Source of the DNA: UBA9300 sp032260385
GTDB taxonomy: Bacteria; Bacteroidota; Bacteroidia; Bacteroidales; VadinHA17
Direction of reading: 5' to 3'
Length of the DNA: 64,000 bases
Assembly: GCA_032260385.1 (NCBI GenBank)
Contig: JAVVEL010000004.1
Location: 62,001-126,000, forward strand
Part shown: positions 37,109 to 46,989 of the stretch, one piece after another
Layout of the letters: each line of letters starts with the position of its first letter
How positions within the stretch are numbered: the stretch's first letter is position 1
Notes under the pieces: generated by a model
Databases searched by the model: none
What the model was told of the DNA's origin: nothing
The model's input: only the letters and a program-made list of their open reading frames with translations
Made by a program: the position numbers and the translations under genes

Positions 37109-37496
37109 CCTTTTCAATTCTAAGCTGATGTATAAGTGGTTTTGAATCGATGGTCTTGATAAGAAAATATACCCTGTAATTACCTTTTCGGGTGCGCAGG
37201 GTGCCTATGGCATAGGCCGACTCAGACCTCCCTCCTTTGTGCTTTATGACAAAATCATTTGTGGCGTGTTCACGAAAAAAATCCTTCAGTATTCCCTCAG
37301 CAACTTTTTTTGTGTAAAAATCTTCCTTGTCGAGCAGGGCTAGCTCAACAGTTGAATTCAGATATTCCGAAAGTACATCTACATTACCGGCTTTGAAAGC
37401 AAGTGTTATCTTATCAGGGATATCTACTGCCTGCCCGCTGATATAGTTGGTTCCTGACAGGACAAGAACAATTATTATGCTTAATACTATTCTCAT
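37086..37496 (-). CDS. DUF4783-like secreted protein
   Basis: A 136-residue protein with a cleavable signal peptide (MRIVLSIIIVLVLSGTNYISGQ). The mature part has an NTF2/SnoaL-like pattern: an N-terminal helix (IPDKITLAFKAGNVDVLSEYL) and a curved sheet ending IHQLRIEKD. I recall this family (DUF4783) immediately upstream of nadC in many Bacteroidota; the function is unknown. I start at ATG 37496, just downstream of a perfect -7 box. An upstream in-frame start at 37565 would read through the promoter and spoil the signal peptide. Confidence 0.78.
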   Translation of the reverse strand: MRIVLSIIIVLVLSGTNYISGQAVDIPDKITLAFKAGNVDVLSEYLNSTVELALLDKEDFYTKKVAEGILKDFFREHATNDFVIKHKGGRSESAYAIGTLRTRKGNYRVYFLIKTIDSKPLIHQLRIEKDDTGENS

Positions 37497-37527
37497 GAAG
37501 CTCACAGTTTTATTTATCTTACAAGGG

Positions 37528-37535
37528 CAAAAATA
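37528..37535 (-). promoter_or_regulatory. Putative -7 box of the DUF4783-nadC-yihY unit
   Basis: Minus-strand TATTTTTG matches TAnnTTTG exactly, 32 bases before the DUF4783 ATG. Confidence 0.45.
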
Positions 37536-37661
37536 GTCGAAATTAATCAAATCATGAAATAACACGGCTCATTATGCCTCACTGTAAAATTCAGATTGTT
37601 TGTATAAATTCGTATGTTTACCTTCAATAATTAATGCTAGCAAAAACTATACCGTCCTCCT

Positions 37662-38135
37662 ATGAAATTGTCGATAATACAGGTGGGAAAAACGGATGAA
37701 CAGTTTATCAGGGATGGATTATCCATGTATTATTCCAGGATAAGAAAAATGTTGTCTCTGGAAATAATTACGGTAGATACCCAGAAAGAATCGCGGAATA
37801 AGCCTGAATCGGTTCAGAAAACAGATCAAGCTCTGGCAATTTCAAACCGCTTCAGACAGGGTGATTTCATAGTTCTCCTTGATGAGGCTGGAGAGCAGAT
37901 GAATTCGCGTGACCTTGCCTCTTTTATCAGTAAGACTATGAATTCAGGTCCCAAAAGGATAGTATTTGTTATTGGTGGACCATGGGGACTGGATGCCGGA
38001 CTGGCCGGGAAAGCAAACAGGATTATAGCCCTTTCTCGTCTTACATTTTCGCATCAATTGGTACGGTTATTGTTTGCTGAACAGCTATACCGGGCTTTGA
38101 CTATATTAAGGGGAATTCCTTACCACCATGATTGA
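37662..38135 (+). CDS. rlmH: 23S rRNA (pseudouridine-1915-N3)-methyltransferase
   Basis: A 157-residue SPOUT-class methyltransferase acting on pseudouridine 1915 in helix 69 of the assembled ribosome. The C-terminal knot shows FVIGGPWGLDAGL and LSRLTFSHQLVRLLFAEQLYRALTILRGIPYHH, the family's near-invariant ending. Normal length. It diverges from DUF4783, and the large kinase gene begins 17 bases after its stop. Confidence 0.96.
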   Translation: MKLSIIQVGKTDEQFIRDGLSMYYSRIRKMLSLEIITVDTQKESRNKPESVQKTDQALAISNRFRQGDFIVLLDEAGEQMNSRDLASFISKTMNSGPKRIVFVIGGPWGLDAGLAGKANRIIALSRLTFSHQLVRLLFAEQLYRALTILRGIPYHHD

Positions 38136-38152
38136 AATATGAAAGCTGTAAA

Positions 38153-41100
38153 ATGAATGTAACATTTACTAAGCGGAACCTGTTTATTTTACTGGCAGCC
38201 TTGTTTCTCCTGGCACTGATAGCCGACTTCGTATCTGAAAGTGAAGCTCCTTACAGGATGGAGGCAGGATCTTTTGAACGCAAATTGCATAAGGCTGAAA
38301 GAAAGGGGATGGAGTGCCTTGAAAAAATTGCTCATGGCGATTCGCTTTTAGCCCTGTCAAAATTTGCTGATTACACCCTCTCGAATGAAATTTACAGCTT
38401 ATTTAAATACTCAGGGGGAAGCCTTACCGCGTGGACCGATAACAGTATCTCCGTGCCTGGAAAATTGAACAATAAACTGTTTGATAAGAAACTGCTCCAG
38501 CTGGATAACAGAAAAGTACTTGCTAATAAACTGGAATATGGCCGTGATACTTATATATGCCTTATCAACATCTATTATGAGTACGATATAAGCAATAAAT
38601 ATTTGAAATCAGGCTTTAACCAGGAGTTTGGCTTAAGAATAAATACAGACATAAGCAATGACGGGGACTCGGGATATCCCGTTCATGATATTTCCGGGCA
38701 GTACCTGTTTTCACTGGTTTTTGACAGGTCAGCTAATTTCATTAACGGCATTTATGTTATTGCCCTTTTTATGTGGCTATTGTTTTCGGTCTTTTTTCTT
38801 ATTGCCGTGGACAGGATTGCTGCATGGTTGGTGAAAAAAGGCTTTTCTTACCTGGCATTTCTGTCCTCAGTTCAGTTCGTTGTTATTTTTTACCTGATTT
38901 TCCTCCTGTTTGACAAACCTGCTGTTTTCACCGGGATGGAAATCTTTTCTCCCTTCAGGTTTACTCTTGGCCCCCTGATACCTTCTCCCGGGCATCTCTT
39001 ATTCTTAAGTACCCTCCTCCTTTTTATATGCTTCGAATTTTACAGATATTACCCTGAGCCTTCGTGCAGCGAAGAAAAGCCGGTAAGGAGCTTTCTTATA
39101 ATTAGCCTCTTCCTGACGGTTTCTTCCTTTATGTTTTTTCTTTTCAGCAGATTACTGCATATACTGATACTCAATTCAAACATACATTTCAGAATTTTTG
39201 ATATAGTTGACATTGATATATTTTCAGTAATCTCCTTTGCTGCGGCTGCCATGCTACTGGTTGGTTTCAGCATCTATATGCTCAGGCTTGTGAAATTTTG
39301 TAAAAACCTGCCTCTCAGAGTGGTAATCCCATCAATGATTATAGCGGGCTTACTTATATGCCTGCTTAATATCCTGTCAGGACAGCGTCTACTGGTCCCG
39401 GCTCTTGCCTACCTGCTACTTGCATTGCAGGCCTGGTTTTTCAGAAGTGGCAGCTCAAGGCTGATAAATATATCAGTAACCTTTGCTTTATTAGCCGCCG
39501 CTTACTCAGCCTATGTTATTCCTGACCTGACCTTTCAGAAAGAAACTGAGAACCTGAAGGTTATATCTGCAAATTTCAGCAATCAGAATGATATTTATGG
39601 TGAAGCCCTCCTTCTTGATCTGTGGCCGGAGCTCGAAGCCGACAGCCTGCTGCCCGCAATTATGAACCATAATTTTTTGAGTCCTGCAGAGGTTAACCTG
39701 GTTTACTCATACCTCGACAGTGTTTATTTTACAGGCTACTGGGATAATTATGACAGGATTTATACGATATGTGAGGATGATTCACCCCTGTATTTTGAGT
39801 CTGATACCCAGAGAGTGGAAAACTGCTTTGCTTTCTTCCGTGGAAGGGCAAAAGAAATGGGGGTGCCTGTGATCGACAGCAATTTGGTTTTCCTGGATAA
39901 TAATTCAGGCAGACCTTATTATCTTGGATGCCTCTACTATCAAAGAGACGATGGTAATCAGAATGGTTTGTTCATCGAGCTTATCAACCTTGTCAGATAT
40001 ACCCAGACGGGCTACCCTGAGCTGTTGATGAATAAAGAGTTTGATAAACAGGCTAATACAGGGGATTATTCAATTGCCAAATATGTCCATGGCTCACTGG
40101 TACTGCAAACGGGTGAATATCCCTTTGACACCCGGTTGAGCCTCCCGGAAGATGCATCCACTACTTACCTGACATTGCCGGGCGACGAGAAGATGGAATT
40201 TTTTGTCTATACTGATAATGATATATCGGTTCTTGTGGCAAGGCCACTCCCGAATTTTATGGATATAGTCGTAACATTTACTTACCTCTTTATTGCTTTC
40301 TTCATCCTTTTCCTTGCAGTGCTGTTGATTCTAATGCCTCCGGAAAGTATTTTCCCGGGTAAAATGAATTTTACCCAGAAACTGCAGGTCGCTTTTATAA
40401 GCCTTCTACTTGGTACATTGCTGGCAATAGGAACTGTGGTGGTGATCCTGAGTATCAACCAGTATCGCGGGAAGCATTACGAAAATATTGAGGAAAAAAT
40501 AGGATCGGTATACATTGAGCTTGAACATAAATTATCTGACCTTGATTCTCTTGACAGTGATTGGAGCGCTGAATCCTACGCCAACCTGGATGCCTTACTC
40601 GTCAAGTTTTCCAATGTCTTTAAGACGGATATCAACCTTTACGATACGCGGGGGCAGTTACTGGCAACATCGCGAAGGGAAGTTTTTGAGAAAGATCTCA
40701 AAAGTGAAAGAATGAATTTTGCTGCCTTCAATGAGCTGAAAAATAAGGGAGGGGCCCAGTATATTATTAACGAAAGGATAGGACGCCTTGAATATCTGTC
40801 GGCTTACTCAACCTTTGCGAATAACAGGAAAGAAATACTTGCCTATCTTAACCTCCCGTATTTCAATATGCAGAGCAGGATAAGCGAGGAGACATCAAAC
40901 CTGATTGTGGCCATGATTAATTTTACCATGATACTCCTGGTAATTTCATTAAGTATTGCTGTTTTTATTTCTGTCAGAATAACCAGCCCCCTGAGGATGC
41001 TGCAACAGGGCCTGGCTTCAGTCCGGCTGGAAGAAAAAAGCAAGCCCCTGGAATACAGGGGTCATGATGAAATTTCAGAGCTCGTAAAGCAATACAATAC

Positions 41101-41830
41101 CATGCTGGATGAGCTGCAGTCAAGCGCACTGAAACTGGCAAGGTCGGAGAGGGAGGACGCATGGAGGGAGATGGCCAAACAAATAGCCCATGAAATCAAG
41201 AATCCGCTTACTCCTATGAAGCTGAATGTGCAGCAGCTGTATAAAAAATATAAGGACAATCCGGAGAATTTTGAAGAAAGTCTTAAAAATTTCAAACAAT
41301 ACCAGATTGAACAAATAGATAATCTTTCTTCAATTGCGACTGAATTTTCGAGCTTTGCCCGGATGCCAAAGGCAAGCCCCGGGGAAACCAATCTGGTAAA
41401 CCATATTAATGCCGTTGCTGATCTTTACAGTGATATAAAGAACATAGATTTTAATATCAATTTCAATGGTCTTAGCGAGGCAATAATATTTGCCGATAAA
41501 GAACAGGTAAACAGCATGCTTTCAAATATTTTCAGAAATGCAGTCCAGGCAATGCCGGGGAAGAGGAAGGGAATGATCAATGTGAGCCTTTCAGTAAATG
41601 AGCAGAAAGCGTTGATAAGAATAGAGGATAACGGAATGGGGATACCTGATGAGCTGAAAGATAAGCTTTTTACTCCTAATTTTACGACAAAATCATCAGG
41701 AATGGGACTTGGCCTTTCCATAGTAAAAAGGGTGGTCGAAACAGCTGACGGGAAGATATGGTTTGAATCAGAACCGGATAAAGGAACAGTGTTTTTTGTT
41801 GAGTTTCCTTTACTTTCTTATAAAAAGTGA
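38153..41830 (+). CDS. Large multi-span sensor histidine kinase, NtrY-like C-terminus
   Basis: A 1225-residue protein. Topology by eye: one N-terminal span (about 9-26), a periplasmic domain (about 27-197) and a block of about eight spans (198-458). A second extracytoplasmic domain (459-700), two more spans (701-730, 742-768), a third extracytoplasmic domain and a last span (916-942) precede the kinase. Then come HAMP, a dimerisation helix with phospho-acceptor His1013 (IAHEIKNPLTPMKL), and an HATPase domain with the N-box NIFRNAVQAMP, EDNGMGIP and SSGMGLGLSIVKRVVE. The H-box with KNPLTPM is typical of NtrY-type kinases. I use the ATG at 38153; a TTG at 38132 overlaps rlmH. No response regulator lies in the window. 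Confidence 0.88.
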   Translation: MNVTFTKRNLFILLAALFLLALIADFVSESEAPYRMEAGSFERKLHKAERKGMECLEKIAHGDSLLALSKFADYTLSNEIYSLFKYSGGSLTAWTDNSISVPGKLNNKLFDKKLLQLDNRKVLANKLEYGRDTYICLINIYYEYDISNKYLKSGFNQEFGLRINTDISNDGDSGYPVHDISGQYLFSLVFDRSANFINGIYVIALFMWLLFSVFFLIAVDRIAAWLVKKGFSYLAFLSSVQFVVIFYLIFLLFDKPAVFTGMEIFSPFRFTLGPLIPSPGHLLFLSTLLLFICFEFYRYYPEPSCSEEKPVRSFLIISLFLTVSSFMFFLFSRLLHILILNSNIHFRIFDIVDIDIFSVISFAAAAMLLVGFSIYMLRLVKFCKNLPLRVVIPSMIIAGLLICLLNILSGQRLLVPALAYLLLALQAWFFRSGSSRLINISVTFALLAAAYSAYVIPDLTFQKETENLKVISANFSNQNDIYGEALLLDLWPELEADSLLPAIMNHNFLSPAEVNLVYSYLDSVYFTGYWDNYDRIYTICEDDSPLYFESDTQRVENCFAFFRGRAKEMGVPVIDSNLVFLDNNSGRPYYLGCLYYQRDDGNQNGLFIELINLVRYTQTGYPELLMNKEFDKQANTGDYSIAKYVHGSLVLQTGEYPFDTRLSLPEDASTTYLTLPGDEKMEFFVYTDNDISVLVARPLPNFMDIVVTFTYLFIAFFILFLAVLLILMPPESIFPGKMNFTQKLQVAFISLLLGTLLAIGTVVVILSINQYRGKHYENIEEKIGSVYIELEHKLSDLDSLDSDWSAESYANLDALLVKFSNVFKTDINLYDTRGQLLATSRREVFEKDLKSERMNFAAFNELKNKGGAQYIINERIGRLEYLSAYSTFANNRKEILAYLNLPYFNMQSRISEETSNLIVAMINFTMILLVISLSIAVFISVRITSPLRMLQQGLASVRLEEKSKPLEYRGHDEISELVKQYNTMLDELQSSALKLARSEREDAWREMAKQIAHEIKNPLTPMKLNVQQLYKKYKDNPENFEESLKNFKQYQIEQIDNLSSIATEFSSFARMPKASPGETNLVNHINAVADLYSDIKNIDFNINFNGLSEAIIFADKEQVNSMLSNIFRNAVQAMPGKRKGMINVSLSVNEQKALIRIEDNGMGIPDELKDKLFTPNFTTKSSGMGLGLSIVKRVVETADGKIWFESEPDKGTVFFVEFPLLSYKK

Positions 41831-41872
41831 ATAAGTTCCTGACAGAATCCCGTTTTACAACTGAGATCCTTG

Positions 41873-41903
41873 CTTGATAAATACGATAAATTAGTTATAT
41901 TAG
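41873..41903 (+). promoter_or_regulatory. Putative promoter of the T9SS/SpoIIE operon
   Basis: CTTG (41873-41876) and TATATTAG (41896-41903, one mismatch to TAnnTTTG) are separated by 19 bases, the preferred spacing. The ATG at 41924 follows 20 bases later. Confidence 0.45.
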
Positions 41904-41923
41904 CACTATTGAAGATCTGATAA

Positions 41924-44900
41924 ATGGCCCGGTATCTTTTTAAGTATATTAAGTTAATTACACTGCTCTTTTTTATCGCTTCACTGACGGAGGGTAAGCT
42001 GCTGGCTTCGCCGCAACAGGAAATATCGGGAATAATCAACACATATTCGAGGGTTACTACAATAGAAGCAGCTGATGCTGTTATAGTTGATGACGTTACT
42101 GGTTTCAGTAACGGGGATACAGTCCTGGTAATGCAAATGAAGGGGGTTTCAATAATAACTGACCAGAGTTCTGTCTTCGGAAATTGGGATGGCTACCTTG
42201 GACAACCCGGGGATTATGGCGTAGGCTTTTATGAATTTATAATCATCGAGCAGGTAGAAACAGGTCCGAACAGGATCATTTTCAGGAATAACCTTGCAGG
42301 CTATGACGGCTATGATATCGAAGGCCTGATACAGATCATCAGGGTGCCCTCCTTTGAGAGTGCAACAGTGACAGCCGGACTGGAATGCCCTGCATGGGAC
42401 AGCATAAGCGGTACAGGAGGTGTGCTGGCCATGATAGTTAATAAAAAACTTGAGTTGAATGCCGATATCGACGTTTCAGGTAAGGGCTTCAGGGGTGGAA
42501 CGGTGGCCGCTATGGACGGAACACCCCAGCTTAACCCTGATTATTACTACCCTGAATCATCCTCACTTGCCGGAAGGAAGGGAGAAAGCCCTGCCAGCCA
42601 CAGGAATGCCACTAACGAAATTATCAGCATTGAAAATTATGCAAAGGGTATCGGCAGATTATATTCCGGTGGAGGTGGTGCAACAGGTGAATATTCCGGT
42701 GGAGGTGGAGGAGCCGGTTTTGGTGACGGAGGGAACGGCTTCAGGCAGAGAACGGAAGGCTATAATGCCAGCGGACGCGGTGGAAGAATTGATGCAGCTG
42801 ACTTTTCGACCAGGGTGCTTATGGGTAGCGGTGGCGGAGGAAGTGGTTTCAGCGGATCAGGTACAGGCTCCGGTGGTGCAGCAGGAGGGGGTATAGTACT
42901 TATATTGACTGATTCACTGTTGGCTAACGGACATACGATAAGGGCAAACGGAGACTCAGTGACTGTTGTGGCATCAGGAGATGGAGGAGCCGGTGGCGGA
43001 GGCGGTGGCGGCTCAGTAGTAGTGTCGGCAAGAACATACGCAGCCTCGGAGCTTACTATTGAAGCCAGGGGTGGGGCAGGAGGAAACAGCTCCGAAGCTT
43101 TTGGTACCGGCGGCGGGGGCGGAGGTGGCCTTATATGGCTGAGTGGCGATGGTACCCAAACCGAATTAAGTGTTAATGTTGCAGGAGGATCTGCAGGCAT
43201 TATAAACTATCCCGCCGGAGCACCGCAAGGGAGCGCGGGAGGAGCAGGTATCATCAGGACAAACCTGAACTTATTGCTCAACGGCTTTCTGTTTAATTCC
43301 ATAATATCATCCCTTACACAGTCACAAACCGATTCAATATGCTACGGGCAATCACCAAATAACCTGCTGGGAACCGAACCCGTTGGTGGTATAGAACCTT
43401 ATATTTTCAGATGGGAGAGAAAGACTGATGAAGAAACTACCTGGTCTCAGGCCCCGGGATCAGGGAGCACCAGGGATCTCACAATCACGCTTCAGGAAAC
43501 AGATACCGTACAGTACAGGAGGGTGGTCACCGACAGCAACACAACACCGGTCTCAGATACAAGTAAGGCTGTTACAATCATCGTTCAGCCATCGATAACA
43601 AATAACCTGGTGGGCTACGATACCATTATCTGCGCAGGACAGGACCCGGAACTGCTCATCTCTCAAAATGGATTACCGGGAGGCGGTAATAATATTTATA
43701 ACTACAGGTGGATGGACAGCACTGAAATACAAAACTGGCAGACAGCACCTGGTACAGTCACTAATTTAGACTATGACCCTCCCGCATTGTCATCCACAAC
43801 ATATTATTCGAGAATAATCAGCTCCGGTATGTGTATTGATACCAGTAATATAGTTACTGTTGAAGTATTAGCCCCGGTCTCAAATAATACCATTGAATCT
43901 GACCAGCTTATATGCCACGATGACCTTTTCGATGACCTTACCGGATCAGATCCTGCTGATGGTGATGGTTCGTACAACTATCAATGGGTAAGCAGTACCG
44001 ACCAGAATAACTGGGTGACAGCAGAAGGGACAAGTGATGGCAAAGATTATAACCCTGATGAAACATCGACAGATTTTCCCGGCGATAAATACTACAGGAG
44101 AATTGTTCTTTCAGGCTACCTGGACTGCTGTGTCGATACCTCTGCTCAGGTGCTTCTTACAAGCCTTCCCTCAATTGGCAATAATAACATTTTTGCCGAC
44201 CAGGTAATATGCCAGGATTCAATACCTGCACCGCTTCTGGGAGACGAACCTGAAGGAGGCGACGGGATCAATTATGGCTATATCTGGGAAGACAGTACCC
44301 TCTTACAGTCATGGACTCCAATTGCCGGGGCCAACCAGGCAGACTATAACCCGCCGGCACTTACCGATACCACATGGTACCGGAGAATTGTTACCTCCTC
44401 TGTATGCGATGATACAAGTAATGTGGTCGTTATTAATGCGCACCCTGCAATATTAAACAATAATATAAGCACTCTCTCGGGACTTGTCGATACAACAATA
44501 TGCCTGGGCCAGGTGCCTGGTAACCTCATAGGAGAAACTCCGGGAGGTGGCGATGGCTCTTACCTTTACGAATGGGAATACAGTACTGATCAGTTGATAT
44601 GGAACACGGCTCCGGGAACAAATAACCTCGCCGGCTACAATCCGCCTGCCTTGCTTGAAAACACCTGGTACCGGCGCAAAGTGCTCTCGGGTGAATGTGC
44701 CCTTGTGAGTAATTTAATAAGTATTACAGTGCTGCCATTGATAACTGATAATTCAATTTCCTCTGATCAAATGACCTGCTACAATACTCAGCCTGAAATT
44801 ATTACCGGGAGTAATCCGCTGGGGGGCGATGGCTCCTATTCCTACCTGTGGGAAGAGAGTACTGACAATGTCGGATGGTCAGCGGCAACAGGAAATAATA

Positions 44901-46066
44901 GCGGAATCGATTATCAGCCTCCTGCACTGACCGGCGAAACTTATTACAGGAGAACGGTTTTTTCGGGTCTGTCAGATTGTTGCCAGGACATAAGTAATGT
45001 AGTCCTGGTTGGTATTAATCCCTTGCCTGAAGGTGTGATAACTGCCGCCCTGGATACAATCTGTGCAGGTTCTGAGATAAGTATTGCATTGAACCTCACC
45101 GGTGCCGGGCCATGGACGGTAGTACTTAATGACGCTACGGACAATCTTCCTCCCTTTGAAGTTACAGCTTCACCGTATGAGTTCAATCATTCCCCGGTTT
45201 ATTCAAGCAGCTATACTTTTGCATCAATTACTGATAATAATACATGTGAGGCAGTATCCATTAGCGGTTCACGTAGTGTTGTGGTATATCAGGTCCCGGT
45301 AGCCGATGCAGGAAATGACGATGAAGTATGCGGACTGGATTATACCCTTCAGGCAAATCCAGACACCGGGGATGGTTTATGGCTCAACTTCAGCGGAGCG
45401 ATAGATAATATTACAGATGCCGGAGACCCGTCGGCAAGCCTTGGTGTAAACGCCTACGGGACTCATACTTTCTGGTGGAAGGAAACAAACTGGAACTGCG
45501 TGGACTCAGCCTCCGTTGATATAAGCTTCTGGGAGCCTCCATCCCCGGCCTATGCAGGCGAGGATGTACAGTTAAAACCATACCAGTTCACCTATACCCT
45601 CGAAGCCGGCGAAGCTGAAGTGGGAACGGGGACGTGGTCAGTCATACAGAGCCAGGGGAGCCCTGTATTTGATGACTATAATTTTGCTGGGACTATGGTA
45701 CGGGGCCTCTTTTATGGTGATAATATACTGGAATGGAAAATAGTCAGCAGGGAAAATGTCTGTCCCACCGAAACAGACAGGGTAACCTTGAGTGTAAGCA
45801 GTGTTCTGGTCCCGGAAGGATTTTCTCCCAATGGAGATGCCTATAACCAGACATTTTATATTGAAGGACTGGAATATACGGATAATGAATTAATAATTAC
45901 AAACATGGCAGGTGCCGTTGTTTACAGGACAACGAATTATTATAATGATTGGGAAGGAACCAATATGGATGGCAATCCACTGCCCGAAGGAACATATTAT
46001 TATTTCCTCACCATAAAAGCGCCTCTGCAGGAGAAGCGTAGTGGTTATATTATAATAAAGAGATAA
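41924..46066 (+). CDS. Large surface protein with Ig-like repeats and T9SS type-B C-terminal domain
   Basis: A 1380-residue protein. A signal peptide (about residues 1-28) is followed by a beta-rich N-terminal region (about 30-240). A glycine-rich low-complexity region (about 247-425) contains runs such as GGGGAGFGDGG and GGAGGGGGGG. Six Ig-like repeats of about 95 residues span about 462-1030, each with a Cys near the start, a GGDGSY-x-Y-x-W core and a YYRR strand. More beta domains follow, then the C-terminal gliding-motility-type (CHU_C, T9SS type B) sorting domain from about 1294: VPEGFSPNGDAYNQ ... PLPEGTYYYFL. The protein should be exported by Sec, cross the outer membrane by T9SS and remain at the surface or be released. 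The porP/sprF-type gene starts one base after its stop, the usual partner arrangement for type-B substrates. Confidence 0.88.
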   Translation: MARYLFKYIKLITLLFFIASLTEGKLLASPQQEISGIINTYSRVTTIEAADAVIVDDVTGFSNGDTVLVMQMKGVSIITDQSSVFGNWDGYLGQPGDYGVGFYEFIIIEQVETGPNRIIFRNNLAGYDGYDIEGLIQIIRVPSFESATVTAGLECPAWDSISGTGGVLAMIVNKKLELNADIDVSGKGFRGGTVAAMDGTPQLNPDYYYPESSSLAGRKGESPASHRNATNEIISIENYAKGIGRLYSGGGGATGEYSGGGGGAGFGDGGNGFRQRTEGYNASGRGGRIDAADFSTRVLMGSGGGGSGFSGSGTGSGGAAGGGIVLILTDSLLANGHTIRANGDSVTVVASGDGGAGGGGGGGSVVVSARTYAASELTIEARGGAGGNSSEAFGTGGGGGGGLIWLSGDGTQTELSVNVAGGSAGIINYPAGAPQGSAGGAGIIRTNLNLLLNGFLFNSIISSLTQSQTDSICYGQSPNNLLGTEPVGGIEPYIFRWERKTDEETTWSQAPGSGSTRDLTITLQETDTVQYRRVVTDSNTTPVSDTSKAVTIIVQPSITNNLVGYDTIICAGQDPELLISQNGLPGGGNNIYNYRWMDSTEIQNWQTAPGTVTNLDYDPPALSSTTYYSRIISSGMCIDTSNIVTVEVLAPVSNNTIESDQLICHDDLFDDLTGSDPADGDGSYNYQWVSSTDQNNWVTAEGTSDGKDYNPDETSTDFPGDKYYRRIVLSGYLDCCVDTSAQVLLTSLPSIGNNNIFADQVICQDSIPAPLLGDEPEGGDGINYGYIWEDSTLLQSWTPIAGANQADYNPPALTDTTWYRRIVTSSVCDDTSNVVVINAHPAILNNNISTLSGLVDTTICLGQVPGNLIGETPGGGDGSYLYEWEYSTDQLIWNTAPGTNNLAGYNPPALLENTWYRRKVLSGECALVSNLISITVLPLITDNSISSDQMTCYNTQPEIITGSNPLGGDGSYSYLWEESTDNVGWSAATGNNSGIDYQPPALTGETYYRRTVFSGLSDCCQDISNVVLVGINPLPEGVITAALDTICAGSEISIALNLTGAGPWTVVLNDATDNLPPFEVTASPYEFNHSPVYSSSYTFASITDNNTCEAVSISGSRSVVVYQVPVADAGNDDEVCGLDYTLQANPDTGDGLWLNFSGAIDNITDAGDPSASLGVNAYGTHTFWWKETNWNCVDSASVDISFWEPPSPAYAGEDVQLKPYQFTYTLEAGEAEVGTGTWSVIQSQGSPVFDDYNFAGTMVRGLFYGDNILEWKIVSRENVCPTETDRVTLSVSSVLVPEGFSPNGDAYNQTFYIEGLEYTDNELIITNMAGAVVYRTTNYYNDWEGTNMDGNPLPEGTYYYFLTIKAPLQEKRSGYIIIKR
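43309..45015 (+). repeat. Six diverged Ig-like repeat units within the surface protein
   Basis: Units of about 95 codons share the order N-N-x-I...IC...GGDGSY-x-Y-x-WE-x-S...Y-x-PPAL...YYRR. They are diverged in DNA and clear only at protein level. Confidence 0.8.
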
Positions 46067-46067
46067 T

Positions 46068-46988
46068 ATGAAGAGGATAATACATATAGCATTCTTTCTG
46101 CTGATTACCCTGACCGGTCTTAAGGCTCAAAATTATCCTGTTTACAGTCAGTACCTCCTTGACGGCCTCGTTATTAACCCTGCCTATACAGGAACAAGAG
46201 AAGCGCTGGCTTTATCACTATCTTTCAGGAAGAAGTCAATGAATTTTGACGGCGCCCCCTCAATGGGGACCTTTTCAATGCATTCGCCGCTGAAAAATGA
46301 TCGTATCGCTCTTGGCATGATGGCCCACTACCAGACCTACGGCGTAACAAGCAAGGCAAGTATCTTTGCGCAGTATGCCTTCCATATCAAAACAAACAGG
46401 GGGAGATGGTCACTGGGCCTCAAGGCAGGTGCAGATATGGTTAACAATGATTATTACAATGTAACAACAGTAGATCCTGACCCGGCATTCACCGGGGCAG
46501 TCTCTTCATATACCTTGCCAAACGTGGGTGTTGGGGTATACTACAGCTCACAGTTATTTTTTGCCGGCCTGGCAGTGCCTGAATTGTTCAGCTACCGTGA
46601 AAAAAGCAGCAACAGCGGCTACGAAATTTATCATGATTATGAGAATTATTATTTTATGGGCACCGCCGGAGGACTATTCACCTTTACCAGGGGATTGAAA
46701 TTTAAACCTTCTACACTCGTAAGGTATTCTTTGAATAATCCCCTCATGATTGACCTCAACGGTAACTTCATTATTTCTGATTTCCTTTGGCTGGGTTTTT
46801 CATGGAGGCTGGGAGAGGAGGTTCTCGTCGGGATAGTGGAGTTTCAGATTAACCAGCAGTTGAGACTGGGATATGCATATGAATACAATCTGGGCAACAT
46901 AAGCACCTTTGTCGGGGGAACCCACGAAATAGCACTACTGTTTGAGTTCGGGAAAACAGTGAGTGCAGCTAATCCACGATATTTTTAA
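46068..46988 (+). CDS. PorP/SprF family outer-membrane protein
   Basis: A 306-residue member of the PorP/SprF family. It has a signal peptide (MKRIIHIAFFLLITLTGLKAQ) and then the family opening YPVYSQYLLDGLVINPAYTGTREALALSLSFRKK. The rest reads as amphipathic beta strands of a barrel. In Flavobacterium, SprF is required for secretion of its neighbour SprB, and PorP/SprF paralogues are generally paired with type-B T9SS substrates. The one-base gap to the preceding surface-protein gene strongly supports that pairing. An arrangement with a full T9SS core gene set is not seen here. Confidence 0.93.
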   Translation: MKRIIHIAFFLLITLTGLKAQNYPVYSQYLLDGLVINPAYTGTREALALSLSFRKKSMNFDGAPSMGTFSMHSPLKNDRIALGMMAHYQTYGVTSKASIFAQYAFHIKTNRGRWSLGLKAGADMVNNDYYNVTTVDPDPAFTGAVSSYTLPNVGVGVYYSSQLFFAGLAVPELFSYREKSSNSGYEIYHDYENYYFMGTAGGLFTFTRGLKFKPSTLVRYSLNNPLMIDLNGNFIISDFLWLGFSWRLGEEVLVGIVEFQINQQLRLGYAYEYNLGNISTFVGGTHEIALLFEFGKTVSAANPRYF

Positions 46989-46989
46989 A

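Noticed and set aside
42760..43200. A 146-codon proline-rich frame antisense to the glycine-rich region
   Set aside because: Gly codons (GGN) read as Pro (NCC) on the other strand, so a Pro-rich antisense frame is expected here.
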